Positions 35,001 to 47,769 of a stretch of 64,000 bases of DNA are shown in pieces. Every line of letters begins with the position of its first letter. Within the stretch, counting starts at the first letter, position 1. The notes beneath the pieces were generated by a model, which did no database searches, had not been told where the DNA came from, and worked only from the letters and a program-made list of their open reading frames with translations. Both the position numbers and the translations under genes were made by a program. The DNA is from Nymphaea colorata (lineage: Eukaryota > Streptophyta > Magnoliopsida > Nymphaeales > Nymphaeaceae), in the NCBI RefSeq assembly GCF_008831285.2, contig NC_045143.1:13975151-14039150 (forward strand). The letters are read 5' to 3'.

Positions 35001-37586
35001 CATACAGTCATTCCAGATCATTATGCTGCCAATGTCTACCTTTTCAGGATGGCGTTGAAATATGGCTCCTATTTGTAATATCTAATGATGGCTTTGGCAA
35101 CACTGAGCATGCGCTCTTTGACATACAGTGTTCCATGAATATATCGGGACACATCCATGGACCACTGCAGTTCAAAGAACGCAGCTTACCGAACACCCTC
35201 AAATGCTCTAAATTGAAATGCATAAGAGGAGGCATAACTTGGCACTTCCAATAGTCTATCTCTTTCCCAAACAGTGTTCAGAGGAGGTTACCTTTTCCAT
35301 GTTTGGCACAAGCTCTTGCAGCTTCCTCATTCGCTGACTTATGCGTGTTCTCCTGACCTGCTCCAAAAAGATGATAACAAAAAAGCAGTTTTAGTGAAGT
35401 TAGGCAGAGTATTAAAGCAATCATTTTAATCTTCAGGCAGGTAAGTTGGGCTAAGCACTCACTTGGAGCATCAAAAGCGTTAGTTTCTTCAACTTAAAGG
35501 CATAAATTTGACATAATAACTAAGTAGATCGATCAATTAGAATAGTAATTTGTATGCCCATGAATTGGATACTTTTTCCTCTGAGATAAATGGGTTTTAG
35601 AGAGGATAACTCGACGACGTGTTTGCAGCAAGACAGAACAATATATCAAATTGATTTGGGGGTTCCACAAAGCTATCTAGTTTGTGTAAAAATGGCAGCC
35701 CGGGCTTTGAATAATCAAAATCGCGTCTGCAACAAAAAATGAGGTAGAATGGACGGTGAGAATATCTTCCTAAGTAGCAACAAAGAAAAGGAGATGGCGG
35801 CTTTGAAAAGCAAGAAAAAGAAGACTGCTTTTCGAGACAATATCTTCGAATATGACTTAACAAATGAGAAGGAGAAGATAATTCTCCATACTTGCTCATA
35901 GTTAAGGGAGGAAAGCAGGGGCGGAGTTAATTTTATGGTGGTAATTTTATACGGTTAAGCACCTGAAAACCCGTGGTTAGGTTAGTTAGGCATGCAAAAC
36001 AAAAATTCTTCAATTTCAAAAAAAAAAAGAAAAAGAAAATTACATTCTAAAATTCCTGAAGTTTTATCTCATAAAAATTATTTAAAGTATCCAACTAAAT
36101 TTTGATTCAAGGGTGCAAGTTTTGTGAATCCATCAGTATAACTTCAGAAAAATACACAAAGATTTACTTGTGTAATTCTACAAAAGGTTGTACAATTAAA
36201 TGGACTTCTAGATAGTAACCTAAGTGGCATCCTAATCTTCAACTTAGAGTTGAGTCTTAACCATATAATAATCCCCCAGTAGGCAGCAAGAAACTGTCCT
36301 TTGTTTCTTTTATAGGGTTGCTGGATGAGCAGAGACTCCAAGTAGCATGTTATATCAAGAGAGATTCACCACCAAAATCAACCAAGTTTTGATGCTCTTC
36401 AATGTCAAGTCACAGTCCGACCCATGCATGGTAAGGTGCTTGATAACAAAGAATCTTGGTCAAGGATTCTGCTAAATATGTCCATAAAAAATTCATTATT
36501 CTACGGCTGTAGAACGATTGAAGACAATACTGAAAACCGACAAACTGAAAGCAATTCAAGAAGGAGATGGAAGACAAACGAGCAACGGAATTTGTTGTGG
36601 CCCTAAAGGGGAGAAATGAATAGATCACAAATCTCATAAAAGCCTGATGAAGCCAATGGACAAGGCTTTTACAGTAGTCAGTAATCGTGATGATGACGCC
36701 CATCATGCAGTGTCAACCACACCTTCCACCATGGTCTCTTTGCCTGAATCTAGTGTATTGGCATTCAATGCAAGAGAGCTGCTTCTGCATCCGTTTTATC
36801 TTCCTCCCACAATGCATCTCCGCGTGGCGCTGTGACGATAGATGGGCATCTAGTTATCTTTATAGAAGCATTTCAGATGGACGTTGATGGCATGAGAGAG
36901 CACATGCAGCCACACTTAAGTAATAAATGCCGTCGAATTTAATAGGTTGGACGGCTTGCAATGCTATCAGCTTTTATCAAGAACCAGAGAGACATTGACT
37001 GTGCTGTCATTCCCTAGTCCACTATATATAACATTGTCATAGAAAACCGTCTTATTCCAAAAAAATACTTATAATATGCCAAAGAACAGTCAGTCAGTGG
37101 TATAAAATGTGAAAAAAAAAACGTGTCCTTTTTTTTTAAAAAAAAAAAGAGAAAATAAAAAGCATGAAAAAACGCATTTTATATATATTTTTTCACGTTT
37201 TTTTGTATTTGTTATAATTTTTTATTTTTTTATAATTTTCATAATTTATTAAATGTTTTAAATTTTTTAAAAAATTTCAAAATTTTCTAAAAATATACAA
37301 CTTTACCATATTATACCTCAAAAATTCTTCACCATATACCGTTTACATTTTTCGTGACAATAATATATACGTGTTTTCATGGCCTTAAACAAGTTTTTGG
37401 GCTTTATATTCCAAAACTAGTTCCGTGTATCGTTTCAAGCAAATGAGAATTAATCGATGGATTTATTCATCATGGTTCTTTTTCTTATCAATCGATATAT
37501 GAATCACATATTCGTATGAAAAAAAATATGGCTTTCTCCTTTTGAAAAATTTACAGCCATCTTCTTTTTATACTTATGAGAATATA

Positions 37587-37630
<44 letters not shown>

Positions 37631-38156
37631 TTTAAAATGAATGTTAATTTGCTAAATAGACGCGATGAATTCCATTATATGAACTATCTTGTTGAAGCAG
37701 TACACAATTATGAGCCTTGATGTGGACGCAAAGCTGCGAAAACTGGTAAGAAGGGAAATTGGTGAAGGCGTTAAAATTGAAAACCTGGTTCAGACCTTAA
37801 CCTTGTTGCTTTGCAACACAAGTTTCCCCATTGCTTGTCCTTATAAAAGGTGGTGGTTGAAGCTCACCCACGGGTTTCTCAATTTTTAGTACTAATAACT
37901 GCGGATCCATCAGCCTTTGGGGCAAAAGGGAAAACTGCAGGTAGATTAAGTGGTTTACCCTCGAAAGGTCCTTCACCATTAAAGATCAATGTCAAACACA
38001 TTAAAACAGAGTCAGTTAATCATCATTTTAGGCCGTGCTAAGCATGAACCTATCATATTCCTTAGATGTGTAGCGCAGATTGAAATCGGCCGGCTACCGG
38101 ACTTTGCGAGATGACCAAATAACTAAAATTTGTCACTAAAAACCTATACCCAAGAA

Positions 38157-38222
<66 letters not shown>

Positions 38223-41200
38223 AAGAACTTTTATTTTAGGGTGAATAATTCATTTTGCAGCTACTCCACCTGATCGAGCAAATCTTCTTGTTATCTGATT
38301 CAGTTAATGTCAAACACATCAAACAGAGTTGGTTAATCATCATTTGGGGCCTTGGCTAAGCCTGAACCTATCATATTCCTTAGATGTAATTGGCAGATTG
38401 AAATCAATTGGCTACCGGATGAATAAATAACTAAAATTTGTCACTAAAAACCTATTCCCAAGAGGGCATTAGTGACAGGATGGCATAGTGATACCTTGAA
38501 CGATTGTGCAGGATGCTTTTAGCTATGCATTTAAATTTAGTAATCATTGACAACATCTATCGCCAGCTGATTTCAATTTTTCAAATATGTATCTCTAACC
38601 CACAAAATTTTTTGTCGTTATATGGTTCAGTTAGTCCTCAAAGAGTTCCTCATCAACAAAAATCAGGGACGGAGGGGCACGCAGGAGCCATCCTCACACT
38701 TTAGGAAAAAAAAAAAAAAAAGTTATCCTTTAATTTGCTATATGTAAAAATTCTGAAAAATTAAAAGTTATCCTTTAATTTACTATTTGGTCTCTCTTAA
38801 AAAGAATTTCTGGCCTGCCCCTGTCCAAAAACGAAAATGTACACGGAAAGATCATCCATACGCTTCATCTAATCTTGACGCAGATCGATCGCTGACCGTG
38901 TTCCAATCATGATTGCTGAAGATTCAGGATAGAAGAAGAGAGAGAGAGAGAGAGAGAGATACAGAGTAAGGAGACGTACCCGTTCCGCAATGCTTCGAGG
39001 GTGAGTAGCACATCCGCGCTTGGCCCGAACCTTGAATTGCGGGGAGTCCTGCTCCAGAAAATACTGTTCCAGCGCGGCCATCTCCGCCGAAGTCCTTGGC
39101 AGACTGAACTGATGGCTAAGAGGAGGGGGGAAGTGCCCGCTCACCGATCCGACCTTCTGTCATCCACATTCCAAATCAGGTCAGTCACTGAGTTTTCTTT
39201 GGGGATCGGCAACGCTGAACCCGAGAACAACCTTACTGAAACATAGCAAACACAGAGACCAGACTTGACAGGGCTTTGTTTCCATCACATTGCTATTACC
39301 ACGACATTAACCCATTAAAATTTGGTTGTCTGTAAGCTTAATGTTTTCTGCCTTACCCTTTGAGTAGTTTCCATATAGTGCACTGCCATATCGTTCCCTA
39401 AATTAGGAACTAAAAACTTTGGAACATAGCGCGTTCGTTTCACCCATACTGTCCTGCGTTCACTGTGCCCAACCGAAGCGAAATCTTGATCCATCCATCG
39501 GTGAGACAAACTTTTACATGTAAACTAGCATCTGCTAAATGTACCAAGTTAAAATAATGGGGTGTTATGTTCCTGCATTTTTAAGTGATGGGCATGGTTG
39601 AAGGGTATACTGTTGTCATAGCTGATGCTGGAGCTGCTCAAGACCTGAGAAGTAAGAAAAATTGGGGCCTTGGAACCTCTTTTACAGGAGGTGACCTGGA
39701 AATGAAATGGGCCACAAGATAGAAGAACGTTGAAACTCTTTGAATAACATAAAAAGAAGGCGTCTCACAAAAAGTATGGGGATGTTCTCATTTATTGCTG
39801 GGTATAAAAAGTAGATCGCTTGGAAGGCAGGAACATATTTTTCATGATAAATCACTTGTGGTATCATATTTAGTGGCATGCGTTCGTTATAAGATGCTCC
39901 TTTAACTCAAGAAGCAGCGGCTTGTAAATTGTAATGCTATGGAACTCTATCAAATACTTATTATGCGTGACACAACTTAGGTACAAGTTTTCAAATGCTT
40001 TCAGAAAAACTTGGCGAGTTCACTCTTAAAGTATTCACAAGCTGTCTTTATTTCGTGTTAGTGAAAGAGCCGCAGTGACAAAAGTTAGAAAAAATATATA
40101 TGACAAACCAAAACAACCTTTCGTGCCAATAGAGAACGAAAACCAAAAAGAAAAAATAATAAACAAGATAAACAAAAACTGTAATAAGGTTTTTGTCCGC
40201 CATGCGCTTCAAGCACATCTTCAACTAAAATAAGGCTCTTAGACTTTAGAAGGATTCAGATACGGATCTAGTAAAGTGATTCCTCAATCAGGAAACACGT
40301 CCATTAACAAGATCGTGTTGACTCACCAAAACAAAACTCACATCAGTCATCCGGTAAATCTAATCTAACGACATGCTCGAGCAGCCAAGGGCCCCTGTTT
40401 GTCACGGTACTGCCAGAAGTGAAAACAAGAAAAATTACGCGAGGGCCAACGTATAGAGATACCGATTTCGAAGTGACAAGCAGAGACCATGGCTAGTCTC
40501 CACCGATATCTCATGCATGAATCATGAGCCGTTCGGTTTCCGACCACATTTATAAAAAAGAAGAAAATTTGAAAGTTCGTTAAAAAGAGGTTTGAATATA
40601 GGACATGAGATCTCTCCGCTGCCGGATATTGTCGGACGGTTAAATATTTTAAAAACATAATTGAATACATCATAAACTGTTGTTAAAAGCACTATAATAT
40701 AAACTGTTCCTAAGTTACTCGGAGTACTTTTATATGGTGTTTTTGGAATGGTTTTTAAATATTTTATCACCCAACATATTTTTATTATATATAAATATGA
40801 CACCACCAAAAACGTCCCTGTGATGAACCCCTCTGACGTGGAAGCTCCTTTTCTGGAAAAATATTCAACCACCGCCTTTCCCTTTCTCGCAAAGAAAACG
40901 ACAGGGCAAAGAGTGACGACGAAATAGGGGGGGGGGCGGAAAGCCATAGGGACTAATGCAGAGGGACCGCGGGATACAACGGGCGAAACCGTCCCCCGGA
41001 GCAGGTTTTGGTTTTTGAAATTTAATATGTAAAGAATTTTTTTTTTTTAAAATGACTTGGATGTGCCCATGGTTTGGACTACCAGCAATTGAACGGTTGC
41101 GCTTTAAAACTAAAAAGTAAGGTAGGACAAAGCAAGCAAAAAGGGCACCACTTCTGGAACCTTGTCTATGACACCAAATCTGAACCCGAAGGGGTTGGCG

Positions 41201-43953
41201 TACTGTCAGGGCAGCTGGCTATTACGCGGGAGGTCAGCATTTCAAGGTTCATAATTCACGGGCTCCTCCTTGTTCTCGGGAGATTTGATCTAGCAGTTCT
41301 GCTACTTTTTGCCAGCCCACCCGCTCAGGTCAGCAACCATGGGCATCCGGTTGGTTCGAATAGCATGGCGCTCACCTCTAGTATTAATCTCCCTTTATGT
41401 TGGAAGGAAATTGCCATCCCAAAGCTAAATCAGCAAAATTCACTCATTCCAGTGGTACATATCAACACACACAATAGAAATACTCGAAAATTATGAGCAA
41501 ATGCACTTAGAATATTATATAGATTTCACTAATTTTGTTCCAGTATTAGTAGGATAAGTATGTTTACTAGTTGAATCCTTCTCACTCTCCATCTCTCTTT
41601 CTCTCTTTCTCATTTACTTAGGGGACTTCTTGTCCCCAAATTTTGCTATATATTTTCATTGTATCGGCTCTCTCTCCCCCCCCCCTACCACCTCCTGCCC
41701 ACCCTCTCTATTCTGATTAATGCTCCACAATGAGCATTTAATGATGAGAAAAAAGGATAACGCACATGTGGAGAGAGAGAGAGAGAGTTCCAACCAATTC
41801 CAAAGCTGTTACGGGCTAAACACGTGTGGATATTATTTTAAATACAACTTTATTCCTTTTCATTTACTGAATTCAATCTTCAGTAACATTTAATAAAGAG
41901 AAAGGGAGTTGCGAGTAAACATTATCATGTAAAAAATAACAGTTAATCTTGTAAATACAAACAGGTTTGTGTGCACGAGGAAATATGATAACTATGAGCA
42001 ACATTGTAAGCCATCAAATGCTCAACATAGAACTCACAGCCTGCATCTGCTCCACTTCACATATAGAATGATACATATATGTATCATTCTTTGTAAAAAT
42101 ATGTATTTTTATATTTATATATTGGGTGGGAAAATGTGTTCCGACTTGTAAGTTTTCAGAATTTGAGGTCTATTTCTTACTCTTTTTTACTAAATAATAA
42201 TTATCGAGAGCTCAATTATCTGAATTATCCTAAGAGTAGAGTTCATGGAATATATAATGCACCAAAAAAAAAACATGAAAGAAATATGAGGGCTAAAAGT
42301 AGCATGTGAAGTTCTGATCCATGGTCGACTCGGCCTCCCGATAATTGACAAGGATAAAAACTAATTAACAGGTATTTCCGTTTTATGCGGGGAGAGTTTT
42401 GAGAATTTTTATTCTATTTAGCTGACTATCGATTAATTTTATAATCAGTCCCAACCTGGTATGCCCTGACTGCCTGCCAAGAAATGGCCATTGGAAGAGC
42501 AGCTTTTGGCTCAACATCCCGTTGGCTGGCTGACAATCAGTTTACTCGAAGACACCCCTCTTGTTTTTTAACCCGAACAGAAAAAATAGCTCCCGCGCCC
42601 ATCGTAGGACAGCACAGAGTCCCTTCAAATCTCGATCTTCGTGCCCCTATTCTTATATGAAGCTTGGATTTATCGAGATATTGCCTCCAAAATGATGGCG
42701 TAATATCCCAACTTATCCTAGGAGTCGTTTGTCTAGATATGTTGGTGAAAGGCCGGTGCCGGTGCCTGTGGCCCCAAGACGCCGGCCCTATCACCAACCA
42801 GCCCTCTATAGAGCCCAAAATGAGTAGCCGGAGAAGAGCATGGAAGATGGGTACCTGTGTATGTGACGCAGTGGAGTCGGACATAATCTTCTCCGGACTG
42901 ATCCGTGAGTCATCGAACAAACCGATGGGGAAGCCTGAGAGGTAACCGCACCGATCCTCGCTTCCATCTACCAACCTGGTGTTTCCCGAGATGCCGGCGG
43001 TCTCGTCGGTATCGCAACTCATCTCAGGTATCCGAGGCATCCGCCGAGTCGACGACGCATGCCTCTGGAAGCTCAGCTGCTGCTTCAACCGACTCGCCGC
43101 CGCAGCCGCCGACGCTGACGCCGTCTCGCCGTTCGACGCGTTCCCACTGCTGAAACTCCCCACGTTGCTCATCACGGAGTACCCTGACGCGAAAACCACG
43201 GCCGGAGCCCATCAGAAAACCGTTTATAAGGGCGTTATATAGATGAAGTACCAGAAACCCACAGGAAAACAAAACCGGCTACGGGGATTTATCTATAATA
43301 TCTCAAACTGGGTGTCTCCATTTTTCTGCGGAACAAAACAGAGAAGGGTGATTGCTATTAAATTATTTTTATAGGTAATTAGTTTGTCGTTGTTGAAGAC
43401 TTCGCTTTTGCCATGTTGGAGTGATGGTAGTAATACAAACAGCAGTACAACAAAGAAAATTTGATCAAGTGGACCTATTTGTCTAATTCTCTGGGAAAGA
43501 TTAAAAAACTTGATGTTTCACAATGCACGAAGAAGACGACGCCACATTGACGGGGATGCGCTTTGGCATTGAAGACGGCAATTTTCTGGTTTCCGCTGCC
43601 CTAGTGAAGTTTAGCAACCGAAAAAGTAAAGGCACAAACACAAACGAGATCATAAAAGTAAATGGTGACTATGGCTCAGCTACCTAATTAGATCATCCAA
43701 TTATTGTGATAAACGGTCAAAGAAAATAAAATAAAAAGAAAAATGTGACCGCTACTTTCATAATCTAATATTTGGTTTTACTTTTTTTTTTTTTGATGTT
43801 TTTCTTTCAACCATCTATATGCGTCAGATATAACAGCTTTAGTTGTTTGATGGTGAATGACTAAAAAAATGTAAATTAATATTACAAGACAAAAATGCTC
43901 TATCACATTTTTTTTTCTCAATCATCCATGTAAAAAAAAACTCAAGGTATTGA

Positions 43954-44025
<72 letters not shown>

Positions 44026-44467
44026 GTGTGTGTGTGTGATTATTTCATGAAAAATATTGATTAGTTTTAGTGTTCCATAAGCTGTCAATTTTTTTATAAT
44101 TAAGATAATCCATTTAAAACTCAAGAAATGACATGATTGACTTAATGATTTTCGTATTAAATCACTCTTAAATTGTATGTGTGAGATTAGATTGCACAAA
44201 AAATGACATTGATAATCTAGTTTAAGCGCTCTAAAATTTTGTTACTGAACTAAGTGATTTAGGGTATTACATCATCTATATATATATAATCTACCGAGCA
44301 TCATGTATGATGCTAAAAATTTAGAAACAATGGTTGGAACAACCATAAGTTGTGCTAAAACTATCATAAATTGTCGCTACGATATAAATATTCGCTATAA
44401 TGTAAATCGTCACTAATGCCCAATATTGGCTGTTTTTAGAAAAGATTTTTAAATTTTCCTTATCCGG

Positions 44468-44525
<58 letters not shown>

Positions 44526-46180
44526 AATTAGTGGAAATTTAATAAGATTAAGAAAAGTTCTTTTTCTTTTTGTTTTTAAGATTATATCGTTGGACCCGGC
44601 AAAGAGTGATTAAGCCACTTGCTAGCAATCAATAAAAATTGAAGTTTTTAGTTTTCCTTCGCTAGGAGATCATCATAGTAAAAATTGATTGATGGTCCCC
44701 ATTTAACATTCTTCAGAACCCCTGGCTGCGGCCACCAATTTATTAGCATGCATGGCAAGTTATCACATAAGAAAGTGGTTACCCTTTCTCAGAAAAGTAT
44801 GACCTAGGTAGTAAGTATTGATTCATAAGAGATCTTCCGTAAGTGAATTCATTCGAATCAAGCTACACATAAAGTAAAACTCTGCAAAAGTACGAGCTTT
44901 GAATGGGTGCTAACCAAAACGTATGATGGCCAAGAGAAAGGCCTACGAGATAATGGAGTAACCACCAATGGCAGTGAAAGGGTGTGATGATCTTGTACCA
45001 CCAACTATTGTCCGGAACTTTGTACCCTCATACTCTTAGCATGGTGGGGTGAGGGTCGCTCATAGTTTTTTATCCAGACGAGACGCGCACGAAAAGCATA
45101 CAGTCGATTCCTGGAGAAGAAAAAAAGAAAATGAAAGTGCACTACAAAAGCATGTAAGTAGTGGCGGAGCTTCATATATGGGCCAGCTTCTCGATGTTTC
45201 TTTATTTTCATAGCATCTTTAAATATTTTCTCTGTTATATCAATGAGTACTCCTTTACATACAAAAATTTGTGAATGAGTGTCATTTCAGACAAAATTTT
45301 CTGGCTGCTGATCATGAGTGAAGTATGAGCTTTCAAAAGCATGGCCAGAAAAAGCCAGCTTAAAGCAACAGCAGGAGCAAGTAAATCGAATTGACGTGAG
45401 AAGCAAGAAGAACAAAAAGGTTGGACGTGCCCCTGATTTATAATACCGACGGCTTATGTGTATTTAATTAACAAAGAGGGGCGAATTCATCTGGATTCGA
45501 ATTTAGTCAATCCTTCTTAGGCCTGTAATGAGAATTCGCGTCTTCAAAAGTAGTACTAAAACTCTTCCCCTCAAATCGCTTTTAAGGAAAGTAAGCTTTC
45601 TGGTTTCCGTGTGGACTGGACGAGTTTGAAAGGCCAAGGTCTCTAAGCTCTCAAATAAACTTGATAAATAAATCCGCGGGAAAAAGAAAATCAACAACAA
45701 CAAGAGATGCAAAAAAGATTATATAATTCAACGGAAAGGCTTACCGTTATCGACCGTCAGGTGCGAGAAGAAGCCGGCAGGAGAACTGCTATGTCTCAGG
45801 AGCACGCCGCCGTTACTTCTAACGGCGGTGTTGACGCCGAGGCAGCTCAGTCCTTCCCCGCATGTCGCCGGTACGTCTCCACGGTTCCCCGATAACGTCC
45901 GGTAAAGCATGGACGAGGAGCACGTCGTAGCGGGATGGCCGTCCTGCTGGTGCTGGGACGACACTTCCTTGTTCCCGAAGACTGTCGGCCGGAAATCAAT
46001 CAACTCGGAGGTGAGGCACGTCGGATCGCGATCGGGGATTAACTTCGCGAAAGTGTTTTCCGTCGCCGTCGAGATCTCCTCGCCCACGGCTTCGGCGAGG
46101 TGGCCGGCGAGGAGCGCGCTGGTTGCTGAGCGATAGCGCGTCAGGCCCGTGGCCGAGGCCCCAGGGTCAAGGAAATCCAT
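32085..46180 (-). CDS. bHLH transcription factor, bHLH122/bHLH130-like, six exons
   Basis: Coding exons in minus-strand order are 46180-45745, 43183-42855, 39156-38980, 35357-35292, 34322-34254 and 32141-32085. The total is 1134 nt, giving 377 aa. Every intron is GT-AG and all phases agree (phase 1 after exon 1, otherwise 0). The ATG at 46180 is the first in the open frame and has a strong context (G at -3, G at +4). Exon 1 carries TRYRSATSALLAGHL and LLRHSSSPAGFFSHLTVDN. Exon 2 carries SRLKQQLSF and GFPIGLFDDS. Exon 3 carries FSLPRTSAEMAALEQYF and RAKRGCATHPRSIAER. Exon 4 is VRRTRISQRMRKLQELVPNM plus EK. Exon 5 is QTNTADMLELAVDYIKELRQ plus KIQ. Exon 6 ends STCTCGSAQNTY. The bHLH spans residues 299-359, with an intron inside the basic region after AER, as in the family. 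The length matches Arabidopsis bHLH122 relatives. They are nuclear DNA-binding dimers that bind E-box sites and are linked to stress and flowering control. Exact orthology is not proven. Confidence 0.93.
32453..32640 (-). other. Open reading segment in bHLH intron 5, unidentified
   Basis: On the same strand as the host gene, a stop-free stretch of about 60 codons follows a good pyrimidine tract and an AG. It reads KARDVKSVLTLVEDGFVRQP and HALGTEVLNFFTFKVV, ending EQVWAKNKE and a TAG at 32455-32453. The composition looks more protein-like than its surroundings. It lacks a Met, I cannot name the family, and its frame does not fit a phase-0 join from bHLH exon 5. It could be a captured exon fragment or chance. 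Confidence 0.25.
32681..32738. repeat. Compound microsatellite (TA)(TG)(CG)(GA)
   Basis: Four consecutive dinucleotide tracts run without a break, in bHLH intron 5. The first three are alternating purine-pyrimidine. Confidence 0.95.
34461..34630. mobile_element. MITE-like inverted-repeat element in bHLH intron 4
   Basis: 170 bp bounded by GGGGCCCTTTGGCAT on the left and ATGCCAAACGACCC on the right, a 14-15 bp terminal inverted repeat of the GGGCC-TTTGGCAT kind common in plant MITEs. Inner parts (CTCATGAATCTAC and TGAATCTACCTCAA) add further self-similarity. No ORF. The flanks show no clear target duplication, so the superfamily (PIF/Harbinger or hAT) is open. Confidence 0.65.
37582..37628. 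repeat. (TA)n microsatellite
   Basis: An AT-dinucleotide run with one TG interruption in bHLH intron 3. It is preceded (37100-37400) by strongly AT-rich sequence. Confidence 0.92.
37986..38470. repeat. Direct duplication in bHLH intron 3
   Basis: Copy 1 at 37986-38158 and copy 2 at 38304-38470 are about 85 per cent similar over 165-170 bp (shared CCTATCATATTCCTTAGATG and ACTAAAATTTGTCACTAAAA). They are separated by a 60-bp (AT)n run and about 85 bp of unique sequence. A local segmental duplication. Confidence 0.85.
38159..38218. repeat. (AT)n microsatellite, 30 units
   Basis: Uninterrupted, between the two copies of the intron 3 duplication. Confidence 0.95.
38938..38959. repeat. (GA)n microsatellite beside exon 3 donor
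   Basis: About 11 GA units, ending 15-20 bases inside intron 3 from the exon 3 splice donor at 38979. Confidence 0.9.
42065..42090. repeat. Perfect 26-bp palindrome
   Basis: The half-site AGAATGATACATA is followed directly by its exact reverse complement, with no spacer, in bHLH intron 2. Confidence 0.95.
43955..44038. repeat. (TA)n-(TG)n compound microsatellite in bHLH intron 1
   Basis: About 34 TA units followed by about 7 TG units. Confidence 0.95.
44470..44523. repeat. (TA)n microsatellite in bHLH intron 1
   Basis: About 26 uninterrupted TA units. Confidence 0.95.
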
Positions 46181-46900
46181 GGCGCAACCCTGATCTATGA
46201 ATTTGTTTATGAGGGATATGGAGAAATCGAACGCGTTTTCTGTATTCCGCTTTCGTCGGAGAACGCGACTGATGAATATAGGAAAAAAAACAAGAGAAAA
46301 ACTGCACTTGATTCGTCCTTCCTTCCTTTTAGCAGAAAGAAATTTCTTTTGCGACAAAAGCAGCACCCAGGGAAGGCGTTAAAGAAGTCACGGAATTCCC
46401 GCCTTTTCCCCCAACTGCATCTTCCAAACCAACCGAACTTTATCGCTTTCCATGTTTTGTTTTTTCTTCTTGTTACCTTATCCTGCCGATCTCCGTCCAG
46501 CTCGACAGTAAGAGAGAGAAAAATAATGGAAATTAAAGAAAATTCTCTCTCACACACGACAGACACACGAATAGGTTTCCCCCCTCCAGAAAACAAGAGC
46601 AAGGAAAAGAAAATTTTGTGAAGGGGAGAAGAGGTCGACCGACAAAGGAAAGAAATGAAGCAGCAGCGACTCACCAGAGAAGAAGACGACGAGGAAGAAC
46701 AATGGAATCAGATAAAAAGGAAAAGGAATCCAGGAAACAGAAAAAGAACAATGAAATAAAGGGGAAAAGGAACCATTCACCGGCGAAACCCCGGAGCCCG
46801 GTAGAGGAGAGGGTGTGCCGATGGAGACGGGAAGAAGAAACAGAAGCTCTTTCCCTTTTTTGGGTCGTCTGAAGTCAGTTGCCTCCGCAGTAACCCCGTC
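46181..46900 (-). promoter_or_regulatory. 5' leader and probable promoter-proximal region of the bHLH gene
   Basis: Upstream of the ATG on the minus strand is a pyrimidine-rich stretch (CTTCTCC, TCTCTC, CCTTTTCC words on the coding strand) interspersed with G-rich blocks. It is more GC-rich than the neighbouring intergenic DNA, as expected for a plant 5' leader and core promoter. No clear TATA box or transcription start could be fixed, and a leader intron cannot be excluded. Confidence 0.4.
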
Positions 46901-47269
46901 CCTCTGCTTTAGCACTTGAAGCAATGACAAAAGCAGAAGACGAAGGAGAAGAAAAGGGAAGACGCAGCATATGCAAGCGATTACTGCAATTGGCCGTCCC
47001 GCCCCTTTCGCTTTCACCCGCTCTCTGCTGCTACCCAGAATTTCAGGTTACGCCGTTCGTGGTAAAGCCCACCCCTTCCCACCAATACAAATAATGGAAA
47101 TATTTCATTTTTTAACTCAGCATTTTACTTGAATTTATGAGGTCGAGACAAATTGCTTGAGAAGTGTCTAGTCACCTCCAATAAATCGTAAGACTTAACA
47201 CCTGATAATATTAAATTTAACTCTCGATTCATCATTCATAAAGTTAAAAATAGAAAAAATTAGAATAGA

Positions 47270-47690
47270 GGATGTCAATAAAACCAATTTAGATGTGATA
47301 TTTGACCGAAAAAGATACAGATATACGAAAAAAAAAAATTATGTGATTAAGAAGTTGGGTTTGATCCAGATTTGCAATCATATTTAAATAAACATATGAT
47401 TGGATTCAAATTTGAATTGGATTTAGTTCTGATATCTTCTACCCAATGTACGTGTATTGTGAAAGTCGGTTTCTAATATATTATAATGCAGTTAAAATCT
47501 TGCTTAGAAGCTGAATTTATATGTTGATGTGAATTTAAAAATCAGATTCTAGAATTTCAATTTGGATTCGGATATGGTATATAGACTTTTCTTTATTCAC
47601 ATTTGAATCTAAATTTAAATATAAATATATAAACGTATCCAAAAGCCGATATAGTTAAGAGTACATCTATTCCCAATCTAATTCACTGGC
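47270..47690 (-). repeat. Dispersed AT-rich repeat, inverted relative of 1159-1480
   Basis: Non-coding, with alternating ATTTGAATTGGATTTAG-like words. Its reverse complement matches 1248-1370 in order. It lies upstream of the bHLH gene. Confidence 0.45.
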
Positions 47691-47769
47691 ATCCCTACAC
47701 ACAAGCTAATCCAATTACTGGCAATTAAAATTTGGGTCTTCATAAGGTTTGACTCACGTGGGGATGGGT

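Noticed and set aside
34868-35254. 128-codon plus-strand frame in bHLH intron 4
   Set aside because: It is opposite to the host gene, has no family resemblance and lies within intron sequence next to a verified exon.
41074-41496. 140-codon plus-strand frame in bHLH intron 2
   Set aside because: No recognisable domain, no splice or promoter context, and ordinary intron composition.
42664-43242. Plus-strand open frames opposite bHLH exon 2
   Set aside because: They are antisense shadows of a confirmed exon with splice signals on the minus strand.
43942-44199. Open frame with long Tyr-Ile repeats
   Set aside because: It is a translation of a (TA)n microsatellite. The same applies to 4906-5088 and 48893-49111.
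45707-46136. Plus-strand open frames opposite bHLH exon 1
   Set aside because: They are antisense to the coding exon and have no homology.
46181-46366. N-terminal extension of the bHLH frame upstream of 46180
   Set aside because: The frame is open, but its upstream start is a GTG, not an ATG. The ATG at 46180 is the first and has a strong context.
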